In this document: positions 24,479-61,141 of the stretch, piece by piece
How the letters are laid out: the number at the start of each line of letters is the position of its first letter
Numbering within the stretch: the first letter of the stretch is position 1
DNA from: Fratercula arctica
Taxonomy: Eukaryota > Chordata > Aves > Charadriiformes > Alcidae
Direction: 5' to 3'
NCBI GenBank assembly: GCA_947846985.1
Contig: CANTUZ010000009.1
Span: 1,240,001-1,304,000, forward strand
DNA: 64,000 bases
Position numbers and translations under genes: made by a program
Notes under the pieces: model-generated
Database searches by the model: none
Told to the model about the DNA's origin: nothing
Seen by the model: only the letters and a program-made list of their open reading frames with translations

Positions 24479-24830
24479 AACACAACGCCCCCCCTCCACG
24501 GGCTGGGGACCCCCCCGGCGACACGGGGGGTGGCTTTTTGGGGACGTTGTGGGGTTGTTTTGTTTTGGTTTTTTTGTTTTTTTGTTTTTTTTTTTTTTAT
24601 TATTCCAACGGGCGCGTTTCACGGCGAGGGGAGGGATGAGCGAAAATACTCCTTTGATACGCGAAAAATCAAATTGATATTTAGCCCCTGCGTACGGCTC
24701 CGTGCGCGGCCGCCCCCGCCGCGCGGCGGTGACAGATTGTTTGAGCTGGGAGGAAAAGCCGTTCCGAGCTAATTAAGCCGCCATGGCGGGCGGCACCGCC
24801 GCTTGTCACCGCGCCGGCCCCGCGTGGCTT

Positions 24831-24840
24831 TGATTGACAG
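24831..24840 (+). promoter_or_regulatory. PBX-MEIS/PREP decamer TGATTGACAG in the promoter
   Basis: An exact match to the TGATTGACAG site bound by PBX with MEIS/PREP TALE homeodomain partners. It overlaps a CTTTGAT TCF/LEF-type heptamer at 24828-24834. It lies in the CpG island about 45 bp before the nearest CCAAT box. Binding is inferred from the motif only. Confidence 0.5.
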
Positions 24841-24983
24841 CGCCCTCCCCGCGCGCGGCCGCCCGGCGCGCCTCGGCCAATGGGGTGGCAGGACGGCGGC
24901 CGGCGGCTGCTTGCTATTGGCCGGATCGGAGAGGGGGGAGGCGGGGTTTGCGGGCCCACGTGGGGGCCGGGGAGGCTCCCGCG

Positions 24984-24991
24984 TGACGTCA
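24984..24991 (+). promoter_or_regulatory. Full CRE palindrome TGACGTCA
   Basis: A perfect CREB/ATF palindrome 22 bp downstream of a CACGTG E-box and 9 bp upstream of GCCATTTTG (25001-25009), a YY1-type element. The cluster is characteristic of a CpG-island core promoter. Confidence 0.6.
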
Positions 24992-25416
24992 GGGAGGGCA
25001 GCCATTTTGTGCCGCCGCGACGCGCTCGGCCGGGCCCACCCGTAGGGTCGCGGCTCTTCCCTTGCTCGGTACCTCCCACCCCTCCGGTACTCCCCTCCCC
25101 ACCGGGACCGGGTTGCGGCCTCCTCCGCGCCCGTCACATCAAAGGCAGCGGGGACAGGGGGCAGGACGGCGTGACAACGCTAACGTGACAAAGCCCTTCG
25201 GTTTAGGGGCCTGGCGGGGTGTCGGCCCGCACCGGGGGAACGGCGGGGCCGAGCGCTGCCGCCGCCGGGGGGAACCGGGCGGTCGCGGCGGGGCCCGGGC
25301 GGCGACGTCAGGCGTGGCTTGCAGGGAGTGGGCGGGGCTTTGCGATGGGGGGCGTGGCTTGGGGGCAGCCCCGCCGCCGCGCTTGGCTCCGCCGCTTCAG
25401 ACACAAGCTGGCATTG

Positions 25417-25492
25417 TGACGTCGCCGCCGCCGGCGGCCAATCAGCGCCCGCCGGCGCCCGCCCCCACGTGGGGTCGCCGCCTCCCCATTGG
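25417..25492 (+). promoter_or_regulatory. Second motif cluster: TGACGTCG, CCAATCAG, CACGTG, ATTGG
   Basis: Within 76 bp lie a CRE-like TGACGTCG (25417), CCAATCAG (25438), CACGTG (25466) and a reverse CCAAT box, ATTGG (25488). The same four motif classes occur at 24877-24991, so this may be a second core promoter. Confidence 0.5.
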
Positions 25493-25702
25493 CCGGCGGC
25501 GGAGGGGCCGCCCGGGTTTTGTTCCCCCTCCCCGCCCGCCCCGCTTTCGGCCCCAGCGCTCCGGCGGCGGCGGCGCGGACCGGACCGGACCGCGTGCTCC
25601 GGGGCCTTCCCCCCACCCAGAAACCCCCCTTCCGCGGGTCCCACCGGCGGCACCGGGCTCCGCAGGGCCGTCCGCCTCACCCCCCGGAGCGGCGGCAGCA
25701 AC

Positions 25703-25747
25703 ATGGCTCGTGGAGGAGTTACGGCGATGCCGGCTGGACGGAGCTGA
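25703..25747 (+). other. Candidate upstream ORF in the TLE3 5' leader (14 codons)
   Basis: ATG in a good context (aacATGG) opens a 14-codon ORF ending TGA at 25747. It counts as a uORF only if transcription starts upstream and the segment is not spliced out. A second uORF of 7 codons lies at 25867-25890. Confidence 0.3.
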
Positions 25748-25866
25748 ACGGCCGCCCCCCCCCCGGGGCGGGGGAGCCGCGGCGGAGGCACCGCTCGCAC
25801 TTCGCATGTCCGCGGCGCCCGGGCAGTCGGATGTGTACGGCCTTCTCCCCCCTCCTCCTCTCCTCC

Positions 25867-25890
25867 ATGGCCGTCGTGCTCCGGCGTTAG
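25867..25890 (+). other. Candidate upstream ORF (7 codons)
   Basis: ATGGCC start with TAG at 25890, 610 bp before the main ATG. It could reduce translation of the main frame if it is in the leader. Nothing else supports it. Confidence 0.25.
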
Positions 25891-26387
25891 TTCCTGGCTT
25901 TGCTTCCCCCTTCTCCGCGCACAGGAATACGGGGGTCCGCCTCCCCCCCGCGCCGCCGGGCTGGCGGTCGGGTGGTGCCGCTGCTTCTTTTTTGTTGGTT
26001 TGTTTGTTTTTTTTTTTTTTTTTTTTTTAAAATTTTTTCCAGGGGTGATTTTTCTTATTATTTTTTTTTTTTTCCGTGCCGGAAGGAGCGGGGAGGGGAG
26101 GGGAGGGGGGGGGGGGGTGTGAGGAAGCGGAGCACCGCGGAGCGGCCCTGGTGCGGGGCGGGGGGGTGTGGGGGTGTGGGGTCGGCACCTGGTCCCGGCG
26201 GTTGCGGGCGGCTCGGCCGGGGCTGGGCCGAGCTCCGCGGGCGCGCAGCGCCTCCCCACCGGTGCGGAGCTTTGCGCTGGGGCTGGGTGGGGGGGGGGGC
26301 ACGGAGAGAGCCGGGCCGGCCGGGTACCCCCCTTCCTCCCCCTTCCCCCCCCCCCCCTTTCACTCCTCCGCCCCCCGCACGGACTTT

Positions 26388-26500
26388 CCTCTCCTCTCTT
26401 TGTTCCAGTTCTCGGCCTCTCCGGGAGCGCTCCGGGCAGCAGCGCACGTCGCGATCGCCGTAGCGAGGCACGGCTCCAGTGACCGCGCCCCAGCCCGGCC
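26388..26500 (+). other. TLE3: 5' leader adjoining the TLE3 start, with a possible upstream splice acceptor
   Basis: The sequence before 26409 is a long C/T tract ending ctctttgttccag, which reads as a strong 3' splice site (AG at 26407-26408). If it is used, the segment 26409-26500 would be the leader part of the first coding exon and a separate non-coding exon would lie upstream. If it is not used, the leader is contiguous. Confidence 0.4.
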
Positions 26501-53169
<26,669 letters not shown>

Positions 53170-54438
53170 CCGTGGATTTTACAGCACGGCTGGCAACTCC
53201 CGGCACCGGCGGTGGCAGGACTCGGGCGGCCGGCGGCGAGCGGCCGGGGGCTCGGGGGGGCTGCAGCAGGGGCAGCCCCCGGGGCTCGGCCAGGGACTGG
53301 CACGCTCCGGCGGGGCTCTGCCTCGAGGGCCCGGCGTACAACACACACGGATTTATTTGGAGGTCTGCAAACATGGCACACATTGAAGCCCTAAACGAAT
53401 TTTTGTTTGGTTTTAGGGTTTTGGGTTTTATTTTGAATTTTTTTTTTTTTTTTTGGTTTTCTGGTTCTTTCCGTCTGCGCTTTGGTGGCACTATAAAGGA
53501 CTTATTTTTTATTGTGACTTTTTTTTTTTTTTGTGCATCCTGCATAAGACTTGTGAAAAATGTAAATAACGGACTAGTAAATAGCATTGGAAGGGTGGGG
53601 GACCCCTCCCGGTACACTAGTTGTGTATTTTTTGTCTGCTGTAATTGTATTCCACTGATGGTTTTGGTGGTGGCAATTTTATTTTTTTTATTTTTTTTTT
53701 TCCTTAACCCTCCCCTACCCGACCCCCGATTTCCCCCTCCCCCTCCCCCCCCCCCCCCCCAAAAAGCGTCCGTTGGGACGTGACTTTGCCGTGCAGCGCG
53801 TATCCAGGCTGAGCAAAGGTGTCCACTGGTGAAAAGTTGTTCCTACTGTCGTACCCGTGCGTTGTTCGGTGTGTTAGTGATGGTGGGACGCTGCTGGGAC
53901 CGCGGGGGACTCGCTCCGATCCTCAGCTACTGACGGGACATCAGCAACACAATCACCTTTTTTTATATATGGATTTTTTTTTTTTTAAATTTTTTTTTTT
54001 GTTTTTGTGCTCGTATGTTTGAAGAAAAGGGGAAGCCCACGCTGCGAGATCGTCTGCGCAAGCCCTTCTTGGTCTTCGGACAGAAGCGATGAGGAGTGAT
54101 TTCAAAGAAAGCATAGTAAATTCAGCTCAGGGAGCCATGAAAGATAATAGCAACTTATGTGTTTTGTATTCAAATGAAAGTAAAGAATTAGAATTGATAA
54201 CCTTTAAAATACAGGTTTTTTAAAAGCAAAGTTTACTAACAAGTAGGGTTTGTGTGTGGTGGGGGGGAAGGGGCTGGCTTTGGTAGGGTCCTGTGGGCTA
54301 TATGGTCTTGTGTCTTCTGGTATATAGGTTCCGATGAAGCAAACCCCCTCCCCGCACAGGCCTGCGTTTCAGCATTTTGTACTAAAGGGTTAAAAAAAAA
54401 AAAAAAAAAACCAACAAAAAACCCAACACATAACGGGA

Positions 54439-54444
54439 AATAAA
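54439..54444 (+). terminator. TLE3: Candidate proximal poly(A) signal of TLE3 (AATAAA)
   Basis: AATAAA in an AT-rich part of the 3' UTR, about 1.27 kb after the stop. The downstream sequence is GT-containing (gtatttgtgtag). Use of this site would give the shorter 3' UTR. Confidence 0.45.
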
Positions 54445-55552
54445 AGTATTTGTGTAGCAGAAGCGCTCACCCTGTATTGTAGCATATGGAAGAGAATTTT
54501 TATACTACATTTTTATGGATTATTTTTTAATTTTTGATTTGAATCTGGTTCAAAAAAAAAAAAGACCAAAAAAAACCAAACAAAAACAAATAACGTAATG
54601 AACGCTTAGGCTTCAGGTGAGAACTGCCTGGTTGACACGCGTGGGTGCAGCGGAGGCGACGGGGACCTGCCTGCTCCGGGGCGCGGGGTCGGCATCGCAT
54701 CCCTCCCAGCAGCCGCTCTGGGGCGGGGAGAGACGAGATGGGGCTGGAAGGGGGATTTCATGGGAAAGGGGGAGCTTTTTCCTATCAAAATAAGAGGGTC
54801 GTGAGATTTTTTTTTTTGCCCTTTTCTGCTTGAAAGAAAAAGAAGGGGAATGTCCCAGGCGAACGGCGTCTGTCCTGCGCGGCTCGTTAGTGCTCGCTGT
54901 GCATCGCCTCGGCCGGGGAGATGGGATCGATCTTGTGCGCTAATTACCCACCCAAGGAAAAAGCAAATCTTTCAAACCGCAGTGAGGGAAAGTGGTTCTG
55001 AGGGTGGTTTGGCTCAGAAAAATGACTCTGAAAATGCCCCTGGTGCCAACGGATCTGCGCTGGCCCCTGCTGAGGGGTTCAGGGATGCCCCGTGTGTCTT
55101 TTGGGGTTTGTGTTTGGTCCCCAGGGGTGGGGTTGATCTTGTTGCGGGGGGGCAGCTTTACCTGTCTCCCTGTGCACCCCCAGACCTGGGCCTGGTGTCC
55201 GACCCCGGGGTGCTTGGAGCATCCCCCCTCTTCCCATTGACGGGGAGGGTGTTGGAAAGGGCCGGGGGGAGGGGGGGGGCTTTGAACTGTCCCCATGGCA
55301 AACGCGCCTGGTGGTAAGGCCACCGCCAGCTCGCCTCCTGCGTGGGCACTGGTTTGCGAGTCGGCGCTTCGTTGTCCTCCCAAAAAAATAGAAAAAAAAA
55401 AAAAAGGAACTGCATGTACCGGAGCTGGCGGAGGGTTACTGAGTCAGACTTCTCAACTTTACACCAAAGTATGTAGCAGAATATGTACAGCTGTTAATAA
55501 CTACAACTGGTTTTTGTAAAAAAGGGAGAAAAAAAAAAAAGAAGAAAAAAAG

Positions 55553-55558
55553 AATAAA
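55553..55558 (+). terminator. TLE3: Candidate poly(A) signal of TLE3 (AATAAA)
   Basis: AATAAA within an A-rich run, followed by AT-rich sequence. It lies 84 bp before the last signal, so the two may act together. Confidence 0.4.
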
Positions 55559-55636
55559 AAGTAAATGTAATGAAGCTCAAATGAAAGCAAATTGTCTATA
55601 AACCATTTGGTCTCTGAGAACCTGCACTGAGTTGTT

Positions 55637-55642
55637 AATAAA
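55637..55642 (+). terminator. TLE3: Likely distal poly(A) signal of TLE3 (AATAAA)
   Basis: The last AATAAA before composition returns to GC-rich intergenic DNA. A T/G-rich element (gatgttcctgcatggtggg) starts about 18 bp downstream, as expected for a cleavage region. Confidence 0.6.
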
Positions 55643-55660
55643 AGCAAGCGAAGGGCCGAT

Positions 55661-57652
55661 GTTCCTGCATGGTGGGGCCGGGGGGCACAGGACACCCCTC
55701 GCCCCTGGGGGTGACGGCGGAGGTCGGCTGGAGGAGAAGGGAGTGCGGGAGTGATGGGAGCAGCCACTGCAGCCCCCAGCCCTCGCCTTCCCCCCCTTCC
55801 CACACGTCTGGGGGGCTGGCCCTGCCCTCCCTCCCGGGATGCGCTGCCGAAGGGACGTGCCCCTTCCTCCCTGGGTGTCCCTCCATCTCCCCTGGGGGCG
55901 AGCCAGCCCACGGGCACCCCATCTTTTTTTTTTTTTTTTCTTCCCGAAGGCATCACCCAGCTCCTTTCTTTCTGCTCCCGCCAGCCTGCAGCGAGGATGC
56001 GGAGGAAGGGCTGGGAGCCGGCGACCCTGCGCCCTGCTGGGGATGCGGCCACCCAGGCGGGGTGCCAGCCGGCCCGCGGGCTGCCCGCGCCTGCAGGCGG
56101 GATGCTCGCCGTGGCTCGGGGACGGGGTCGGGCGGCTCCCCACCCGCGGGACGCGAGCACCTGCATTCCTGCGCTCCCGGCACGGGTGCCCCTGACAGAG
56201 ACAAAGCACTTTCCTTGAACTAGGACATATGTACCGTCCTACGGGGGCTTCCCCGTGATGGATTGAACATGACAGAGCCTGCTGCGAGGGAGAAATAAAA
56301 AGCAGGAGCAGCACTCTAACTGCTTGGGTTTCCGATAATGTACAGCGGTAAATGGTTATGAGTGCATTTAAATCTGATTTTAAGCTGGATGGAATGAGGG
56401 CCTTACACAGGGGACCATTAAAAGATAAAAATTGCAAGAAATCCTTTGTTGTAAGATTTCGGAGAGCCTGGCGCTGGGGAGCGGAAGGGTTTGGTGGGGC
56501 CCGGCAACCCCCCCCTGCCCCCCGGCACTGCCCCTTCGGGCGCCTGATCCGCTGCAGCTTCTGCTTTCAACAGTTCCCGGCAAACTGTTGCCCTTTGCAA
56601 TTAATTTGGTTTGACTACAACCTCTCCGAAAGTGCTGCCGGAGGAGGTGTTAAAGCCGTGCGCAGTCTCTCCCATTCCCATTTACGCTATCAGCCAGCCG
56701 CCCAACACCCGCACTCTATAATTAAAGTATTCCGAGCCCCATACACTGATTTTTTTTTATTATATATTCATAAGGGCTTTTTTTTTCTTTTTGACATGCT
56801 TTTAGTTCAGGCTGGGCCGATGCTGTGCCACACCGGGGCGTGAAGGCACAGACCTCACACATCGGGTGGGAATTGCAGTGGGGCACCGGGATTCCCCCCC
56901 CACACAAGGCCCGGGACACCTGGCAAACGGCACCTTTTGGGTTGCATTACCCACTTTTCATTAGTCATTTCCTTTTCCATGAGCATCGCGCTCCGGCAAG
57001 GAAGGGCTCCCATGGAGACGTGCAAGATATTTGATCCTGGCAGCTGCTGAGCATCAAAATCGAGCCATTATCCTTCTGGGTGGACTCTATTGCCCTTGCC
57101 CTTCTGGGTGCACCCTGTAGCCCTTCCCCTTTCGGGTGCATGCCGCCGATGCTCCCGGCTGGTTCCCGCAGCCCCTGGGGTGAGGACGGCGGTAGGTCGC
57201 AGGGGGAGGCTGCGGCGGTTGGGTGCAGGTCACCGCTCCAGGGCTGGGCACCGCTCCCCCTTCCCAGCCCGGCTCTCCGGGGCAGCCGTCAGGCCAAATT
57301 GCGCTTCCAGTAACCCGTAATTATCCAGTTCCAGGGTGCAGGTCCCGGCGCTGAGGCGGACTGCGAGCTCGCCGTGAAATAAATACCGAACCCCGCTGCC
57401 CCAGGTGAGGGGTGGCTGCTCAGGCTGCCGCTGGGACAGTCACCCTGACGCACCCCGTGTGGCTCTGGCGGAGCTGCTCTGGGCTCCTGCCCAGCCCGTG
57501 CACGCGTGTCCCCCGCCCCAAGCAGGCGGAGAAGGGGGACGGTGACCCCCCGGGGACGCCTGCCCTGGGGAGCCGGCCTGGCCAAGCAGCTTTTCCCACA
57601 CGGTGTCTCCGGTCCTCAAACGGCAGCACCGGGCAATGCTGCAGGCGTAGGA
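55661..57652. other. Downstream intergenic sequence, no gene recognised
   Basis: GC-rich to about 56220 with a T-run near 55924-55940. AT-rich islands follow at 56320-56480 and 56570-56800, then GC-rich sequence. Only shadow ORFs are present. Confidence 0.55.
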
Positions 57653-58370
57653 GAGCCGTGCTGTGCCGTGCCATGCTGTTCTGTGCCATGCCGTGCCATG
57701 CTGTGCCGTGCTGTGCCATGCCATTCTGTTCCATGTCATGCCATGCCATGCTGTGCCATGCCATACTGTGTGGTGCCATGCTGCGCCATGCTGTGCCTTG
57801 CTATGCCATGCCATGCCGTGCCATGCTGTCCCATGCTATTCTGTGCCACACCATGCTGTGCCGTGCCATGTTGTTCTATGCTGTGCCATGCTGTGCCATG
57901 CCGTGCCATGCTGTGCCATGCCATGCTGTTCCATGTCATGCCATGCCATGCTGTGCCATGCCATACTGTGCGGTGCCATGCTGCACCATGCTGTGCTGTG
58001 CTATGCCATGCCGTGCCATGCTGTCCCATGCTGTTCTGTGCCACACCATGCTGTGCCATGTCACGCTGTGCCATGCTATGCCGTGCTGTGCCAAGCTGTG
58101 CCACGCTATTCCGTGCCTCGCCATGCTGTGCCACGCCATTCTATGCCACACCACACTGTGCCATGCCATGCTATGCCATGCTGTGCCGTGCTGTGCCATG
58201 CCACGCTGTGCCATGCTATTCTATGCCACACCGTACTGTGCCTTGCCATGCTGTGCTACGCCATGCTCTGCCATGCCGTTCTGTGCCACACCATGCTGTG
58301 CTATGCCATGCCATGCCATGCCGTGTCACGCCATGCCGTGCCATGCCATGCTGTGCCGTGCCCATGCCGG
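57653..58370 (+). repeat. Pentamer (TGCCA/TGCTG) tandem array with 195-200-bp higher order
   Basis: About 140 copies of five-base units (tgcca, tgctg, tgccg, ttctg). A distinctive block at 57731 (ccatgtcatgccatgccatg, then ctgtgccatgccatactgtg) recurs at 57931, so a segment of about 200 bp was duplicated. The reverse complement of this unit forms the array at 63401-63842. Confidence 0.95.
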
Positions 58371-59574
58371 GAGCGGAGCCGACCACCACAGGCTGTGCTC
58401 CCCAGGTGCAGTTCTCACCGTGGGGAGCAGGAATAACGGGGTGCCCCCTTCCCCCTTGGTCTGCCCGGGCTCTGTGCCCGCTTCGGCAGGGTGCTTCACC
58501 CTTCGGGGTGCGAGGGCCGCACCTCCCCGCAGCACGGCACCCACGGCAGCGCTGGGCCGGGCGCCGTGCCGGAGTGGGGGGGGGCGAGAGCCCTTTCCTA
58601 CCCCCTTTCCATCCACCATCCGCTCGGAGGCTGCGGCTCCTAATGCCATCCCTCGTCGCCGGCACTGGGAACAGATGGCGGGAGGAGGCTCTGGGACACC
58701 ATCAGCTGTTGTTATCGCTAGCTGATGACACGGAGTGTAAATTCTGTTGGCACTACTCCCTTCGTCTGTTCTGCCTCTGCATCCCACCAGTTTTAATTAC
58801 TGTAATTGAGTTATAATGAATGATTGTGCATTACCATTGTCTGTAATGTGGCAGGGAGTATTCTGTTCGTTACACACTCCATCTAACAACATGCCCCTCC
58901 TCGTTGCTTTGTTTATCTGGTTGAAGGGTGTCATCACTTCAAATGGCAGAGATAAAACAGTACTCAGAGTGTCTGCGTTTAGATGTTTATCGCTTTTCTG
59001 TTCTCAGGCACTGGTGCTTCACAGAATCCCAGTGGAAAACTGCAGAAAGATAAAAACTAATTTGGCTTAATCCCTCTTGAAAAAAAAAAAAAAAACAAAA
59101 CAACCAACAACCAACAAATCCAACACAAAAAAACCAAAACACCATGACAGCAAAAAATCCCCAAAACCTGCAGAGCTTTTGCCCGCTGGAAAAAAACCAT
59201 TAGCGTGGGTGGCCACACCGGGCCCATGCGGGAGGGACGGGGAGAGCCTCTCCCGGCCCCTGCCAGCCGTGGGCTCTGGCTGCCAGCCTGTCCCTTCTGC
59301 GGGTGACACGGGCACCTGGGGCCCTGCTCTGCCCATGCCAACCCCCCACGGTGCCCGCAGCCGCCCTCGCCTTTGTCAGGGCCCCAGCCTGGGGACAGCC
59401 CGAGCCCAGCCTGTGGGGCTGCGCCTGATGGTGACATCCCAATGCTGACCTGGGACGTTTGCAGAGCCCCTGGGATGGCGGGACCCCGCTGCAACCAGCC
59501 GGACTCCTCCATGCTGGTCTGTATGCAGCACCCGAAGGCGCTGCATCCTGGAGACTCACCGTAGCCTCAAAGGG
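58371..59574. other. Intergenic sequence with an enhancer-like island
   Basis: 58371-58690 is GC-rich. 58690-59065 is AT-rich and motif-dense. 59081-59145 is an A-rich low-complexity stretch, and GC-rich sequence follows to the CR1. No gene was recognised. Confidence 0.55.
58690..59065. promoter_or_regulatory. AT-rich island downstream of TLE3, candidate conserved element
   Basis: Non-repetitive low-GC sequence with TTTAATTACTGTAATTG-type homeobox cores, a SOX-like ACCATTGT and GATA-like AGATAA cores. It lies about 3 kb after the transcript end. Confidence 0.4.
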
Positions 59575-60130
59575 CTCTGCTGCTCCAGGAAAGGGACATT
59601 ATTGAGCCCAGCTGGAGCACTGCCTCCAGCTCTGGAGCCCTCAGCAGAAGAAGGACACGGAGCTGCTGGAGCGGGGCCAGAGGAGGCCCTGGAGATGCTG
59701 GGAGGGCTGGAGCCCCTCTGCTGTGGGGACAGGCTGAGAGAGCTGGGGGGGGTCAGCCTGGAGAAGAGAAGGCTCCGGGGAGACCTTCCAGCCCCTGCCA
59801 GTCCCTAAAGGGGCTCCAGGAAAGCTGGGCAGGGACTCTGGAGCAGGGAGGGGAGCCAGGGGATGAGGGGGAAGGGTTTTACACTGAGAGAGGGGAGATC
59901 GAGATGAGATGTGAGGCAGAAATTCTTGGCTGTGAGGGTGGTGAGCCCCTGGCCCAGGCTGCCCAGAGAAGCTGTGGCTGCCCCATCCCTGGAGGGGTTC
60001 AAGGCCAGGTTGGACGGGGCTTGGAGCAGCCTGGGCTGGTGGGAGGTGTCCCTGCCCAGGGCAGGGGGTGCCACTGGGTGGCCTTTATGGTCTCTTCCGA
60101 CCTGAACCACTCTGTGATTCTATGATTATT
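59575..60130 (+). mobile_element. CR1 LINE 3'-end copy, about 550 bp
   Basis: Sense-oriented CR1 3' region. It opens near gagcccagctggagcactgc, continues through gagagctgggggggtcagcc and agagaagctgtggctgcccc, and ends in tctgtgattctatgatt. It is 5'-truncated, as is typical of CR1 insertions. Confidence 0.95.
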
Positions 60131-60565
60131 CGCACGGAGCACTCTGGCCTTTCCCAGCCAGTGTTTCCCATGGGTGGGATGGGGACAGAGGGCTGGGGTG
60201 AGATGCTCTGCTCCTTCCCAGCCCTGCCGAGGGTGCGTGGGTGCCGGCGATGTGCCGGTGCCAGCACCTGAGGAGGAAGCTCTCCAGATGCTCCTTTTGT
60301 TGTGTCCCCAAACCACCTCCGGACCTGCCGACCCGCTGGCAATGAGGGACAAAGCCGGTCGAGGCGAGCTGCCGGCCTCGGTCACCGCCGGTCACTGCAA
60401 GTGCCACCACGTGTCCCTTGCAGAGCAAGCCAGGAGGAAAGGAAAGGGGACGTGGTGCCAGTCGATGTGCCACCACCTCTGCTGCAAACACCTTGAGGCA
60501 GCCGCTGCGTGCTCTCCTGGCCCTAAAATGCATGAAAAGTCTTATTCGAGCACAAAAAGTCCCAA

Positions 60566-60647
60566 AAATCTCATCAAAGCACTGCTGCAGCACCACCTCC
60601 CTGCCCAAAGTGGGGGCCAGTGATGCAGCAGTGCTTTAATGAGATTT
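60566..60647. repeat. 82-nt hairpin with 24-bp near-perfect stem
   Basis: The left arm 60566-60589 (aaatctcatcaaagcactgc+tgca) pairs with the right arm 60624-60647 (tgcagcagtgctttaatgag+attt) with a single mismatch or wobble. The loop is 34 nt. Size and stem quality resemble a microRNA precursor, but the mature sequence matches no family I recognise. A palindromic transposon remnant is an alternative. Confidence 0.65.
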
Positions 60648-61093
60648 ATCTTGTTTCTGATATAAATAGCTCCCAAGCGCTCAGCCACTGGGACGAGCCC
60701 AGCCCTGCACGCCCGGGGACCGATCCTGCAGATTTGGGGGTCTGAAGCCGTGCCCGAGGGGCAGATCCTGCAGGGAGACGCGGGAGCACCGAGCCCACCG
60801 AGGACACGGCCTTCGAGCGGGACCCTTTTTCTTCTTGAGGAAGAGGCCAAGCCCATACTCATTTTTCAAGGCAGCTCCGCATTCGGCGAGCGCCCATCGT
60901 GCTTCTTGGCTTCTGCGAGGACAGTAACATGCGTGTGTGCACCTAATATTTCTTCTCGGCTGTGCCTGGCTTAGGAGAAAAGTGTTGTGTGAGCATTTTT
61001 TTGTAAAAGACTTGGCTCCATCTGTACGCCGTCAGTAAATGGCTGAGTTAAATAACACGTTGTTATGAATAGTAGCATTTGATAGTTTTAAAC

Positions 61094-61141
61094 CTTTTCT
61101 TTTTTCTTTTTCTTTTTCTTTTTTTTTTTTTTTTTTTTTTT
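61094..61141 (+). repeat. T/CT-rich low-complexity tract
   Basis: CTTTTT units followed by about 23 T. Confidence 0.85.

Larger units (their letters stand above)
53170..55660 (+). other. TLE3: TLE3 3' untranslated region
   Basis: About 2.5 kb after the stop codon with no further exon. It contains several T-runs (53440-53456, 53519-53532, 53690-53701), a poly-C tract (about 53746-53760), A-rich stretches, and a Pumilio-type TGTAAATA at 53561-53568. Three AATAAA hexamers (54439, 55553, 55637) allow alternative 3' ends. The stretch from 55490 to 55645 is AT-rich and unlike the GC-rich sequence after about 55660, so the distal end is placed there. The exact cleavage sites are inferred. Confidence 0.75.

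Noticed and set aside
23130..24524. His/Gly/Cys-rich ORFs (GCHWGAH repeats) on the - strand
   Set aside because: They are translations of the 11/12-bp minisatellite. Frame changes between 11- and 12-bp units show no selection for reading frame.
57412..58816. 436-437-aa Cys/His/Ala/Met-rich ORFs (CHAMPCHA repeats)
   Set aside because: They are translations of the pentamer array in overlapping frames. Similar ORFs appear in reverse in the inverted array at 63.4 kb.
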